Assembly: GCA_027488865.1 (NCBI GenBank)
Contig: JAIYAU010000020.1
Location: forward strand, 1-64,000
Direction of reading: 5' to 3'
Source of the DNA: Cytophagaceae bacterium
GTDB lineage: Bacteria > Bacteroidota > Bacteroidia > Cytophagales > UBA9547
DNA length: 64,000 nt
The position numbers and the translations under genes were made by a program. Shown one piece after another: positions 9,329-18,299 of this stretch. Positions within the stretch are counted from its first letter, which is position 1. Each line of letters opens with the position of its first letter. Below the pieces are notes generated by a model, which saw nothing but the letters and a program-made list of their open reading frames with translations, did no database searches and was not told where the DNA came from.

Positions 9329-10495
9329 TTGGCCATTAAAGTATCAAAGTTTGAATTTCAGTTTAATGAATTTTTAAAAGGACAGCAGTCTTCTGGGGTT
9401 TTATTAATTATTTGCACCATATTGTCGTTATTATTGGCTAATTCACCTATATACGAATCCTATAATCAAGTATGGGAAACAATAATAGGATTTAATATTG
9501 GTAAAGAGGTCTTTAACTTGCCATTTCATCTGTGGATAAATGATGGATTTATGGCGATTTTTTTTCTATTTGTTGGTCTTGAGATTAAAAGAGAATTATT
9601 AATTGGCGAATTATCAAATATAAGAAGCGCCATTCTTCCTGTTTTTGTGGCTGTTGGAGGTATGATTGTCCCAGCTGCATTTTATGCTATTTTTAATTTA
9701 GGAAGTAACACTATCTCAGGTTTTGGCATTCCGATGGCCACAGACATTGCATTTGCACTTGGTGCTTTGTCCATTTTAGGAAACAAGGTTCCATTAACTT
9801 TAAAGGTATTTTTAACAGCCTTAGCAGTTATAGACGATTTAGGAGCAATAATAGTTATCGCAATATTTTATGGTGGACAGATTGATACCTTAAATTTTTC
9901 CATAGCTATAGGTATATTTCTTTTTCTTTTATTGCTTAATAAAATTAATGTTAATAGTATGTTCATTTATTTATTTTTTGGCGTTCTATTATGGTATTTT
10001 ATGTTAAAATCAGGAATTCATGCCACTATTTCTGGGGTGCTTTTGGCGTTTGCTATTCCTTTTAGAGGAGGTGACGAAGAATCGGTTTCGTCTAAATTAG
10101 AGCATCAGTTGCAGCAACCTGTCAATTTTATTATTATGCCTATTTTTGCCTTGGCTAATACAGCAATAACCATCTCTAATGATGTATTTTACACAATAAA
10201 TTGGCATGTGTGTTTTGGAATTTTAGTCGGATTAATTTTGGGTAAAGTAGTAGGAATTACCTCCGCGACCTGGATTCTTGTTAAATTAGGTTTATCAAGG
10301 TTACCAGTAGGTATTAAGTGGAGTCACGTAGTGGGAATGGGTTTTTTGGGTGGAATCGGTTTTACTATGTCCATTTTTGTCTCAACCTTGGCATTTACCG
10401 ATTCAAATTTAATTAATTTGGCCAAGTTGGTTATTATCATCTCATCTACAATGTCAGGAGCTGTTGGCTATTTTTTTCTTAAATCAATCAAATAA
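9329..10495 (+). CDS. nhaA: Na+/H+ antiporter NhaA
   Basis: IPMATDIAFALGALSILG, AVIDDLGAIIVIA, GFLGGIGFTMSIFVS; TTG start. Confidence 0.95.
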   Translation: MAIKVSKFEFQFNEFLKGQQSSGVLLIICTILSLLLANSPIYESYNQVWETIIGFNIGKEVFNLPFHLWINDGFMAIFFLFVGLEIKRELLIGELSNIRSAILPVFVAVGGMIVPAAFYAIFNLGSNTISGFGIPMATDIAFALGALSILGNKVPLTLKVFLTALAVIDDLGAIIVIAIFYGGQIDTLNFSIAIGIFLFLLLLNKINVNSMFIYLFFGVLLWYFMLKSGIHATISGVLLAFAIPFRGGDEESVSSKLEHQLQQPVNFIIMPIFALANTAITISNDVFYTINWHVCFGILVGLILGKVVGITSATWILVKLGLSRLPVGIKWSHVVGMGFLGGIGFTMSIFVSTLAFTDSNLINLAKLVIIISSTMSGAVGYFFLKSIK

Positions 10496-10545
10496 ATTAA
10501 ATTATTGTTAAGTTATTTTGGTTAAGGCTTAGATAATTTATGTTA

Positions 10546-11571
10546 TTACTGCACAGAGGCCCTTCTTATTCTATCATTTATGGCAACACCTAATCCTTCT
10601 GGTGGAAACACCTCTGAAATGATGGCTTTTAAAGGCATATTATCTAACTGTCGCATGGCAGAAAATAGATTTTTAGCAGCTTCATTTAAATCTCCATTGG
10701 GCGACAATATAAATTGATTATTAAGAGGAAATTCTGCCATTATATCTTTAAAAACCATGCTGCCTATTTGGTTATTAGCTACATCGATTCCATCAATTCT
10801 TGTAAATTTTTCAAATATTTCGATATTGTTTATACCTATTCTATAAAGTGGAATTTTAGGGGCATAATGACTTTTTAACATGCCGGGTGCAGCTGGATTA
10901 TTTTCATTTTCTGATATCACATGCACTTTACCAATTGCACGTTCAATATCTTCAATACCTAGGCCACCAAGCCTATACACAATTACCTTATCATCTTCAA
11001 ATCCTACAATCGTAGACTCCACACCAATAGAACAAGGTCCACCATTCAAAATATATTCAATTTTAGCACCTAGTTGATTATGAACATGCAGGGCTGTAGT
11101 TGGGCTAATATAGCCAAACGGATTGGCACTTGGTGCAGCCAAAGGAAAGTCTAACAATGACAGAAGCGATAAAGTTAAAGGATGATTGGGAATTCGAACC
11201 CCTACGGTACTTAAACCAGCGGTGGCAATATCTGGAACCAAGGTAGATTTAGGTAGCACCAATGTAAGTGGACCTGGCCAAAATTGCTGCGCCAATTTGT
11301 TTGCAATTGCCGGAATGTGCGATACAAAACCCCTTACTTTATCTAGGTTATTGGTATGTAAAATTAATGGGTCAAAAAATGGTCGTTCTTTAATTTTAAA
11401 TATCTTGGCCACACTTGATGCATCCAAACCGTTAGCTGCTAATCCGTATACGGTTTCAGTGGGAATAGCTACTGGCTGCCCATGCATTAAATATGATTTG
11501 GCAATATGTATGTCATTACCAATTTTTGCTTGAGTATTCAAATTAATTTTTTTAAAAATTCCACTAATCAA
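10546..11571 (-). CDS. L-threonylcarbamoyladenylate synthase (Sua5/YwlC type)
   Basis: GQPVAIPTETVYGLAANG, FPLAAPSANPFGYISPT, C-terminal Sua5 domain. Confidence 0.93.
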   Translation of the reverse strand: MISGIFKKINLNTQAKIGNDIHIAKSYLMHGQPVAIPTETVYGLAANGLDASSVAKIFKIKERPFFDPLILHTNNLDKVRGFVSHIPAIANKLAQQFWPGPLTLVLPKSTLVPDIATAGLSTVGVRIPNHPLTLSLLSLLDFPLAAPSANPFGYISPTTALHVHNQLGAKIEYILNGGPCSIGVESTIVGFEDDKVIVYRLGGLGIEDIERAIGKVHVISENENNPAAPGMLKSHYAPKIPLYRIGINNIEIFEKFTRIDGIDVANNQIGSMVFKDIMAEFPLNNQFILSPNGDLNEAAKNLFSAMRQLDNMPLKAIISEVFPPEGLGVAINDRIRRASVQ

Positions 11572-11645
11572 TAATTGTAACTTTACGTATTACTAAGAAT
11601 TATTAAATGCCTTATTGATTAGTCACAAAGTTAAATGAAATTGAA

Positions 11646-12233
11646 TTGAACTTCCTAGCGCATATTTACTTATCAGATAATTCTGATGAAATAATGATTG
11701 GTAATTTTATTGCTGATTCAATACGAGGTAACCATTTTGAGCATTTACCTTATGGGATCATTAAAGGAATTAAGTTACATCGATCTATTGATGAATATAC
11801 AGATCAACATTTAGTAGTAAGACAAAGTATACATCGACTTCAGCCAACATTTAACAGATATGCTGGTATTATTAGCGATATATTTTATGATTATTTTTTG
11901 GCAAAAAACTGGTCTACCTACAGCAATACTTCACTAGCCCAATTTTCACAAAAATTTTATTTGTTGCTAGAGGAAAACTACGCATTATTACCATTGGAAA
12001 TTCAACAAATTTTGCCAAATATGATAAAAAATAATTGGTTGATAAACTACGGAAATAAAGAAGGTATTAAAAGAACCTTGGAAGGAATGAATTTTAGAAT
12101 CGGAAATAAAATTGATCTGACTCAAGCAATGCTTATTTTAGAAGAAAATGAGAATGACTTTGCTTCGGATTTTGCACAATTTTTCCCAGATTTAATTAAT
12201 CATGTTCAAAACTTTCGTCTAATGCTTAACTAG
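11646..12233 (+). CDS. ACP phosphodiesterase family (AcpH-like, DUF479)
   Basis: MNFLAHIYLS, GNFIADSIRG, GIKLHRSIDEYTD; TTG start. Confidence 0.9.
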   Translation: MNFLAHIYLSDNSDEIMIGNFIADSIRGNHFEHLPYGIIKGIKLHRSIDEYTDQHLVVRQSIHRLQPTFNRYAGIISDIFYDYFLAKNWSTYSNTSLAQFSQKFYLLLEENYALLPLEIQQILPNMIKNNWLINYGNKEGIKRTLEGMNFRIGNKIDLTQAMLILEENENDFASDFAQFFPDLINHVQNFRLMLN

Positions 12234-12359
12234 GATTTTTAGTAAGGTTTAAATTATTAGATATATATTATAAAAAATGCAACCCAATTTTTAGAAATAT
12301 AATGTAAATCCAATGGGTTTTTTTATTTTTGTGGCTTTACTTAGATAATATTAAGCTGA

Positions 12360-13733
12360 ATGTACGGAATTAGTCCAAAAATACACTTTATCGCCATTGG
12401 TGGTAGTGCTATGCATAACCTAGCAATTGCTTTAAAATCAAATGGTTATAAAGTGTCTGGTTCTGATGATGAAATCTTTGAGCCTTCAAAAAGTAATTTA
12501 GAAAAACATGACCTTTTACCTCAACAGTTGGGTTGGCATGTTGATAATATTACAGAAGATCTAGATTTTGTCATTCTTGGAATGCATGCCAAAGCGGATA
12601 ATCCTGAATTGCTCAAGGCGCAGTCATTAAATCTGAAAATATATTCCTACCCTGAATTTATTTATGAACATAGTAAAAATAAGCAAAGGGTAGTTGTGGC
12701 AGGTAGTCATGGCAAAACCACCATTACGTCAATGATAATGCACGTCCTTAAAAGTGCCGAAAAAGAATTTGACTATATGGTTGGAGCAAAAATTGATGGA
12801 TTTGACCAAATGGTTAGGCTTTCAGACGCACCTGTAATCATAATAGAAGGAGATGAATATTTGTCGTCGCCAATAGACCGAAGGCCAAAATTTACGCATT
12901 ACCAACACCACATATTGGTTGTTAGCGGTATTGCTTGGGATCATATTAATGTTTATCCTAGCTATGATATTTACAGAGAACAATTTGACCATCTAATAAA
13001 ATCAACACCACGCGCGGGTACTTTGGTATATTGTGAAAAAGACGTAGAAGTAAAAAAATTGGCAAAGCCTGACCTTTATGACGTCACCAAAATACCTTAC
13101 AACATTCAAGTAAGTAAAATTAAGAATGGACAAACTTTTATTTCACATAATGGAGAATTGTTTCCAGTTAGCTTTTTTGGAGAGCACAACATGTATAATG
13201 TGAGTGCTGCTCTTAAAGTATGTGAAAGATTGGGCGTAGAAGCAGAAGAATTTTTTGAGGCTATTCAGTCTTTTAAAGGCGCCGCCAGTAGGTTAGAACT
13301 GTTGGCACAAAATGACAAAACCATAATTTTTAAGGATTTTGCACATGCACCTTCTAAATTAAAAGCTACTACTGAGGCAGTGGCTAAACAGTACAGCGAT
13401 AAAAAATTGATAGCATGTCTGGAACTACATACATTTAGTAGTCTTAACAAAGAATTTATAAAACAATATAAAGATACATTTGACGCAGCATTTGTTCCTG
13501 TGGTTTATTTTAATCCTGAAACAATAAAACATAAAAATCTAGAACAAATATCAATTGAGGATATTAAAGTTGCGTTTAATAATAAGAAATTAATAGTTTT
13601 TGATAATTCAGATACTTTTAGGGAATACCTCCAAAACTTAGACCTTACTGGTAAAACATTATTGCTTATGAGTTCTGGTAATTTTAATGGTTTAAATTTG
13701 AAGGATTTTTCACTATCACTTATTAGTAAATAA
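12360..13733 (+). CDS. mpl: UDP-N-acetylmuramate:L-alanyl-gamma-D-glutamyl-meso-diaminopimelate ligase-like Mur ligase
   Basis: IHFIAIGGSAMHNLA, VVVAGSHGKTTITSMI, IIIEGDEYLSSPIDRRPKF. Confidence 0.88.
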   Translation: MYGISPKIHFIAIGGSAMHNLAIALKSNGYKVSGSDDEIFEPSKSNLEKHDLLPQQLGWHVDNITEDLDFVILGMHAKADNPELLKAQSLNLKIYSYPEFIYEHSKNKQRVVVAGSHGKTTITSMIMHVLKSAEKEFDYMVGAKIDGFDQMVRLSDAPVIIIEGDEYLSSPIDRRPKFTHYQHHILVVSGIAWDHINVYPSYDIYREQFDHLIKSTPRAGTLVYCEKDVEVKKLAKPDLYDVTKIPYNIQVSKIKNGQTFISHNGELFPVSFFGEHNMYNVSAALKVCERLGVEAEEFFEAIQSFKGAASRLELLAQNDKTIIFKDFAHAPSKLKATTEAVAKQYSDKKLIACLELHTFSSLNKEFIKQYKDTFDAAFVPVVYFNPETIKHKNLEQISIEDIKVAFNNKKLIVFDNSDTFREYLQNLDLTGKTLLLMSSGNFNGLNLKDFSLSLISK

Positions 13734-13749
13734 AAACAACCAACTTTTT

Positions 13750-14559
13750 ATGCACTTGAAACTAAAAAAACCTTTGGCATTTTTTGATCTTGAAACCACG
13801 GGTACCAATATTGCCAATGATAGAATCGTAGAAATATGTGTTTTGAAGGTACTAGTTAATGGTGACAAAGAAACTAAAACGATGCGAATTAATCCTGGGA
13901 GAAGCATACCTAGGGAAACAAGCATGATACATGGTATATATGATGAGGATGTTAAAAACATGCCAAAGTTTCAAGAAGTAGCCAAGCAGTACGCTCAATT
14001 TCTTGAAGGATGTGACTTGGCTGGTTTTAATATTGTTAAGTTTGATGTGCCTATGTTAGTAGAAGAATTTTTGAGAGCTGATGTAGAATTTGATCTTTCC
14101 AATCGTTATTTGGTGGATGCTCAAAAGATTTTTCATTTAATGGAGCCTAGGTCATTATCAGCCGCACTAAAATTCTATTGCCATAAAGAACTAATCGGAG
14201 CCCATAGTGCAGAGGTAGACACCATTGCTACTTTTGAAGTATTGGACGCGCAAGTGGCGAGATATGAAAATCTAAAAATTAAAGATGAAAAAGGGGTAGA
14301 AAAAACGCCTGTTCTAAACGATATGGCTCATTTACACATGCTTAGTTTGTCTAAAAACGTGGACTTTGCCGGTAGAATGGTATATAATGATCAAGGAGAA
14401 GCTATTTTTAATTTTGGCAAACATAAAGATAAGGCAGTATTAGATATTTTTGAGCGTGAACCGTCTTATTTTGAATGGATGATGAATGGGGATTTTCCCC
14501 TAGATACTAAAAGAAAACTTACTGAAATAAAATTAAAACAATTTATTAAAAAAAAGTAA
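13750..14559 (+). CDS. DnaQ-like 3'-5' exonuclease with DUF3820-like C-terminal domain
   Basis: AFFDLETTG, NIVKFDVPML, HSAEVDTIAT; C-terminal NFGKHKDKAVLDIFEREPSYFEWMM. Confidence 0.88.
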   Translation: MHLKLKKPLAFFDLETTGTNIANDRIVEICVLKVLVNGDKETKTMRINPGRSIPRETSMIHGIYDEDVKNMPKFQEVAKQYAQFLEGCDLAGFNIVKFDVPMLVEEFLRADVEFDLSNRYLVDAQKIFHLMEPRSLSAALKFYCHKELIGAHSAEVDTIATFEVLDAQVARYENLKIKDEKGVEKTPVLNDMAHLHMLSLSKNVDFAGRMVYNDQGEAIFNFGKHKDKAVLDIFEREPSYFEWMMNGDFPLDTKRKLTEIKLKQFIKKK

Positions 14560-14667
14560 ATTGTTAATTGGGTTTATTTTATCTAATTGATTTTACAAAT
14601 GATTACATATTTTTATTATTTTTGAAGAAGCTTAAAATTATTACTCCAACTTATACACTATTAGTTC

Positions 14668-15513
14668 ATGAAAGACCAATCAAATCTTAATCAAAAGCAG
14701 AAACGCAAAGAAGCCCTATATTGGATTTTAATAGGTTGTTTGGGAGTTGCTTTGGTTTTTATGATTGCTAAACCTAACGATAAAAGTCATCAAATACTTT
14801 CTAATCAGGAATCAATTAAAGCACATGTAGATAATATTGATAAGGACATAGAATCCCTGTCGCAATCGAAAGATACCGCGGTTGTAAACCAAGCTAAAAA
14901 GTTAAAACTTGAAATAGACCAAATAAAGCAACAACTTTTAAGCACCTCTAAATTAACAAGTAAAGAGCAAGCAGCGTTACAGTCAAAATTATTTTCGTTA
15001 CAATCAGAGCTGGCCAAGGTTTCAAAAGAGTACCAAGCGTATCAAGATAATATTACCCTCAACATGGTAGAAATGATTGACCTTAAGGATAAAGAAATAA
15101 ATGAGTTGAACGAACAGATTTTAGATTTAAAAGCTGCTTTAGAATCGGCTAAGGCCAACAAAAAGCTAATTACCATTAATAAAAGGTCGAACATTCACTT
15201 TTCAGCTGTTGCATTGAATAAGAAGAACATTGAAACTGTAAAATCCAAATATGTGGCAACAATTTGGTGCAATTTTAAAATCTCGGGCGACACGAGTGCC
15301 ATTAAAAGTTCAGAACTTAATATTACCATAACTGACCCTACGGGGATTGTTATAGTAAATAATGGCAAAATGAATCTAAAACATAAATCTGATTATTCGA
15401 CCTTTAAGTATCACCCAGGTACTGATTATAGTTTTAAATCGGGAATGTATAAAATCGGTGCCTCCACTGAAGATAAGTCTTTTGAAGTGGCTTATGCACT
15501 TAATTTGAGATAA
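14668..15513 (+). CDS. Membrane-anchored coiled-coil protein, unknown function
   Basis: TM near N-terminus, long coiled coil, C-terminal beta-rich domain. Confidence 0.7.
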   Translation: MKDQSNLNQKQKRKEALYWILIGCLGVALVFMIAKPNDKSHQILSNQESIKAHVDNIDKDIESLSQSKDTAVVNQAKKLKLEIDQIKQQLLSTSKLTSKEQAALQSKLFSLQSELAKVSKEYQAYQDNITLNMVEMIDLKDKEINELNEQILDLKAALESAKANKKLITINKRSNIHFSAVALNKKNIETVKSKYVATIWCNFKISGDTSAIKSSELNITITDPTGIVIVNNGKMNLKHKSDYSTFKYHPGTDYSFKSGMYKIGASTEDKSFEVAYALNLR

Positions 15514-15542
15514 TTTTAAATTATTGCCATTTAGAATCGGTT

Positions 15543-16688
15543 TTATTTAAAAACTGCAAACAATAAAATCAAAAATATAATCAACATTGTTAAACCTCCC
15601 CATACACCACCCAAATAAAATGCAGCTAATACCAATAATCCTGTAATAATTGCTCCTGTAATTTTACCCGTGCTATATGGTCGTTCACCTTTTACTTCGC
15701 CAGTTCTGCCATTTATCAAAAAACGAAAAGACTTTTCATTGTATCTATAAGCGCTTATCCAAACAGGTAATAAGGTGTGTTTAAAAGTAATGTTATTATA
15801 ATTAGTTGATTTATAGTCAATTTTTTGCTCATTTCCTCCAATGTCTTGATGGATTGTACTGATAATAGTAGGCTCCATTTTGTTTTTCGCCTGGTCAAAT
15901 CCTTGTTTTACATCTATATGATATGTTTCAGTCTTAAACCCACTTAAGTATTGATCAGCATAGGGAACCAACTCATGCAAGTCCCAAGGTTCTAGTGCAT
16001 CAGCATATTCTCTTGGAAGCGAATCACTTGCTAAAACCAAAACATCATCAAAATGATTCTGAACCACCCCACTTGCAGGATACCATTGGGTACGAGTAAT
16101 GGTTCTTGTTTGTCTTTTACCTTCAGCATCTTCATAATGCTCCGTTTCATGATAATGAATACCTTGGTAACCATTGTATTCGGTTATTGTTGTGCTATCG
16201 TAGGTCCAATACGGCATGTACATTCCCGTAAGACGTTGGTCCTGAGACATTTTCTTTAATTTACCGGGAGCAAACCAAAGCGAATCAATCCAGTCTTTAA
16301 ATTTTTTTAATCCTTCCTTTTGCTCAATCTTAAAAGGTAAAACAGATTTTGGTTTTAAAATATTGGATATTTTAGCATCATTCACCACCAATGGTGAGCC
16401 ACAAAAGGCGCAATCATCAGCTGCTACATTTGGCTTCAAGCTTGTATCGGCACCACAAGCATTACACTTAACAGTTCTTATTTCAATTTTGGCCTCAGTA
16501 TTAACTGCATTGCTTATAAATGACAGGTAATCAAGTTCTTCAATAGGTTCATTTGATACTTCAATGTCATTTATTGTGTTGCAATATTGACAAGTTAAAG
16601 AATGAGAACCTGGTAAAAATGTTAAAAATGCACCACATTCCTTACAAGGGAATGATTTGTCTGGGGTTTCTTGAACGGTGTTGGACAT
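15543..16688 (-). CDS. Double zinc-ribbon (TFIIB-type) membrane protein, YdjG-like
   Basis: CKECGAFLTF...CQYCN and CNACGADTS...CAFCGSP, C-terminal TM segments. Confidence 0.75.
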   Translation of the reverse strand: MSNTVQETPDKSFPCKECGAFLTFLPGSHSLTCQYCNTINDIEVSNEPIEELDYLSFISNAVNTEAKIEIRTVKCNACGADTSLKPNVAADDCAFCGSPLVVNDAKISNILKPKSVLPFKIEQKEGLKKFKDWIDSLWFAPGKLKKMSQDQRLTGMYMPYWTYDSTTITEYNGYQGIHYHETEHYEDAEGKRQTRTITRTQWYPASGVVQNHFDDVLVLASDSLPREYADALEPWDLHELVPYADQYLSGFKTETYHIDVKQGFDQAKNKMEPTIISTIHQDIGGNEQKIDYKSTNYNNITFKHTLLPVWISAYRYNEKSFRFLINGRTGEVKGERPYSTGKITGAIITGLLVLAAFYLGGVWGGLTMLIIFLILLFAVFK

Positions 16689-16896
16689 AAAACTGAGCAG
16701 AATAAACTAGATTGATATTGTAGAGTTATTTTAAGTTGAATTTAAAAAAGCCTAACGCTGCCAAATACAGATGATTCCGATTTGACAAACGTTAGACAGG
16801 GCATAGTTTAGGGTAAAACTTTCAAAAAAGCACTATTATCAGCTGTCAGCTAACAAATTTGGCCGCATGGCCAGTTTAAACTGAATTCTGATATCA

Positions 16897-18039
16897 TTAC
16901 ATGGGAATAGGTGGTGGCAAGCTTGCAAATAATGCTGCAAGCTCTTGTACTTGGCCTGCCGCAGACCAAGCTGCCATTCCTTGTTTCCATACCATTGTTT
17001 GTTGGGTTAGTTGCCCTTGTTGGGTCATTTGTTGCAATATATTATATTCAAAAGGACCTGTTTGTTGGCCATTTACTGCCACAAAATATTGTGTAACTAG
17101 TGGAGGAGGGGTTTGATTGATATTTTGGGTATTACCTCCCATGTTCTGTTTTAGCATATTCATGGCCATCATATTCATAGCGGCATCCATACCCGTGCCT
17201 CCGTTTCCATCGGTGTTGTTTAAACTATCCGCTAAATTATATTGCATAAACTGGTCCATTCCACCTAGTTGGTTTATGATAGCCTTATTAGCAGAAAATT
17301 CATTAAACTTAGCATTGGCATTTTGTGCAGCTTGATTAAGAGCTTGCTCAACTTCTGGCGGCATTGATAAATTTTCAATCAAAAACTGGCTGATAACAAA
17401 TCCTTTAGCTTCAAATTTTTTGGATATTTTTTCGGTAATTGCACCAGACAAGCCTTCAAGATTGGAAGCAAGCTGTAAAAAGGGTATTTGAGCCCCACCT
17501 AAAACATTGCTAAAAGAAGATATGATATCTGTTTTAATTCGTTCGTCTAATTCTGCTTTCGTAAAGTCGCCATCTGTACTTACTACCTTTTCTAAAAATA
17601 GTTTTGGGTCTGTAATTTGAATATTGTATGTACCAAAAGCTCTCATTTGAGCACCATTCATTTCAAAACCTGGTAGACCAGGGATAGCTACACGGATGGG
17701 ATTTTTTGTCCCCCATTTCATACCCATGTGTTCTACCATATTAAAGAAATAGACCTCTGCCTTAAATGGACTATTGAAGCCCATTTTCCAATTGTTAAGG
17801 GTGGTCATAATAGGTAAGTTTTGGGTACTTAATGTATGTCTCCCTGGCTCGAAAGCATCAGCTATAGCTTTTCCCTCATTTACAAATACTGCTAATTGGC
17901 CTGGTCTTACAGTAAGTTGTGCTCCGTTTTTAATTTCGTTTCCGTAGCGTTCAAATCTATAACAAATTGAATCTTGTGTGTTGTCTAACCATTCAATTAC
18001 GTCAATAAATTCTCCTTTGAGTTTGTCAAAAAGTCCCAT
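16897..18039 (-). CDS. SPFH-domain (virion core/YdjI-like) protein with C-terminal GYF_2 domain
   Basis: GLFDKLKGEFIDVIEWLDNTQDSICYRFERYGNEIKNGAQLTVRPGQ...; YFVAVNGQQTGPFEYNILQQM...MVWKQGMAAWSAA. Confidence 0.85.
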   Translation of the reverse strand: MGLFDKLKGEFIDVIEWLDNTQDSICYRFERYGNEIKNGAQLTVRPGQLAVFVNEGKAIADAFEPGRHTLSTQNLPIMTTLNNWKMGFNSPFKAEVYFFNMVEHMGMKWGTKNPIRVAIPGLPGFEMNGAQMRAFGTYNIQITDPKLFLEKVVSTDGDFTKAELDERIKTDIISSFSNVLGGAQIPFLQLASNLEGLSGAITEKISKKFEAKGFVISQFLIENLSMPPEVEQALNQAAQNANAKFNEFSANKAIINQLGGMDQFMQYNLADSLNNTDGNGGTGMDAAMNMMAMNMLKQNMGGNTQNINQTPPPLVTQYFVAVNGQQTGPFEYNILQQMTQQGQLTQQTMVWKQGMAAWSAAGQVQELAALFASLPPPIPM

Positions 18040-18299
18040 AATTTGAGTTGTAAAATTTATTCAATAAAATAGTTTTAAAAGAATGCCTACTGTTCAAACG
18101 CTTTTTTAAAAATTAATTATAAAAAAGATTATTGTACCCAAAAATACGGCTCATGTAAGAAAAGGTTTTAAAATTGAGCAAATAATAATGTAAAATATTC
18201 CTTTGATGTTGTAATAAATATTTATAAATAAAATATTTGACTATTAAATAAAAATAATCGTACTTTTATTATAACAAAATATCGACTAATTGGTATCGA

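Noticed and set aside
11186-11215. tRNA T-arm-like string (ggaattcgaacccc)
   Set aside because: Lies inside the Sua5-type coding region and no cloverleaf can be built around it
16752-16795. Imperfect inverted repeat between the SPFH and zinc-ribbon genes (ctaacg...cgttag, caaat...atttg)
   Set aside because: Short interrupted stems in AT-rich DNA; not distinguishable from chance without conservation data
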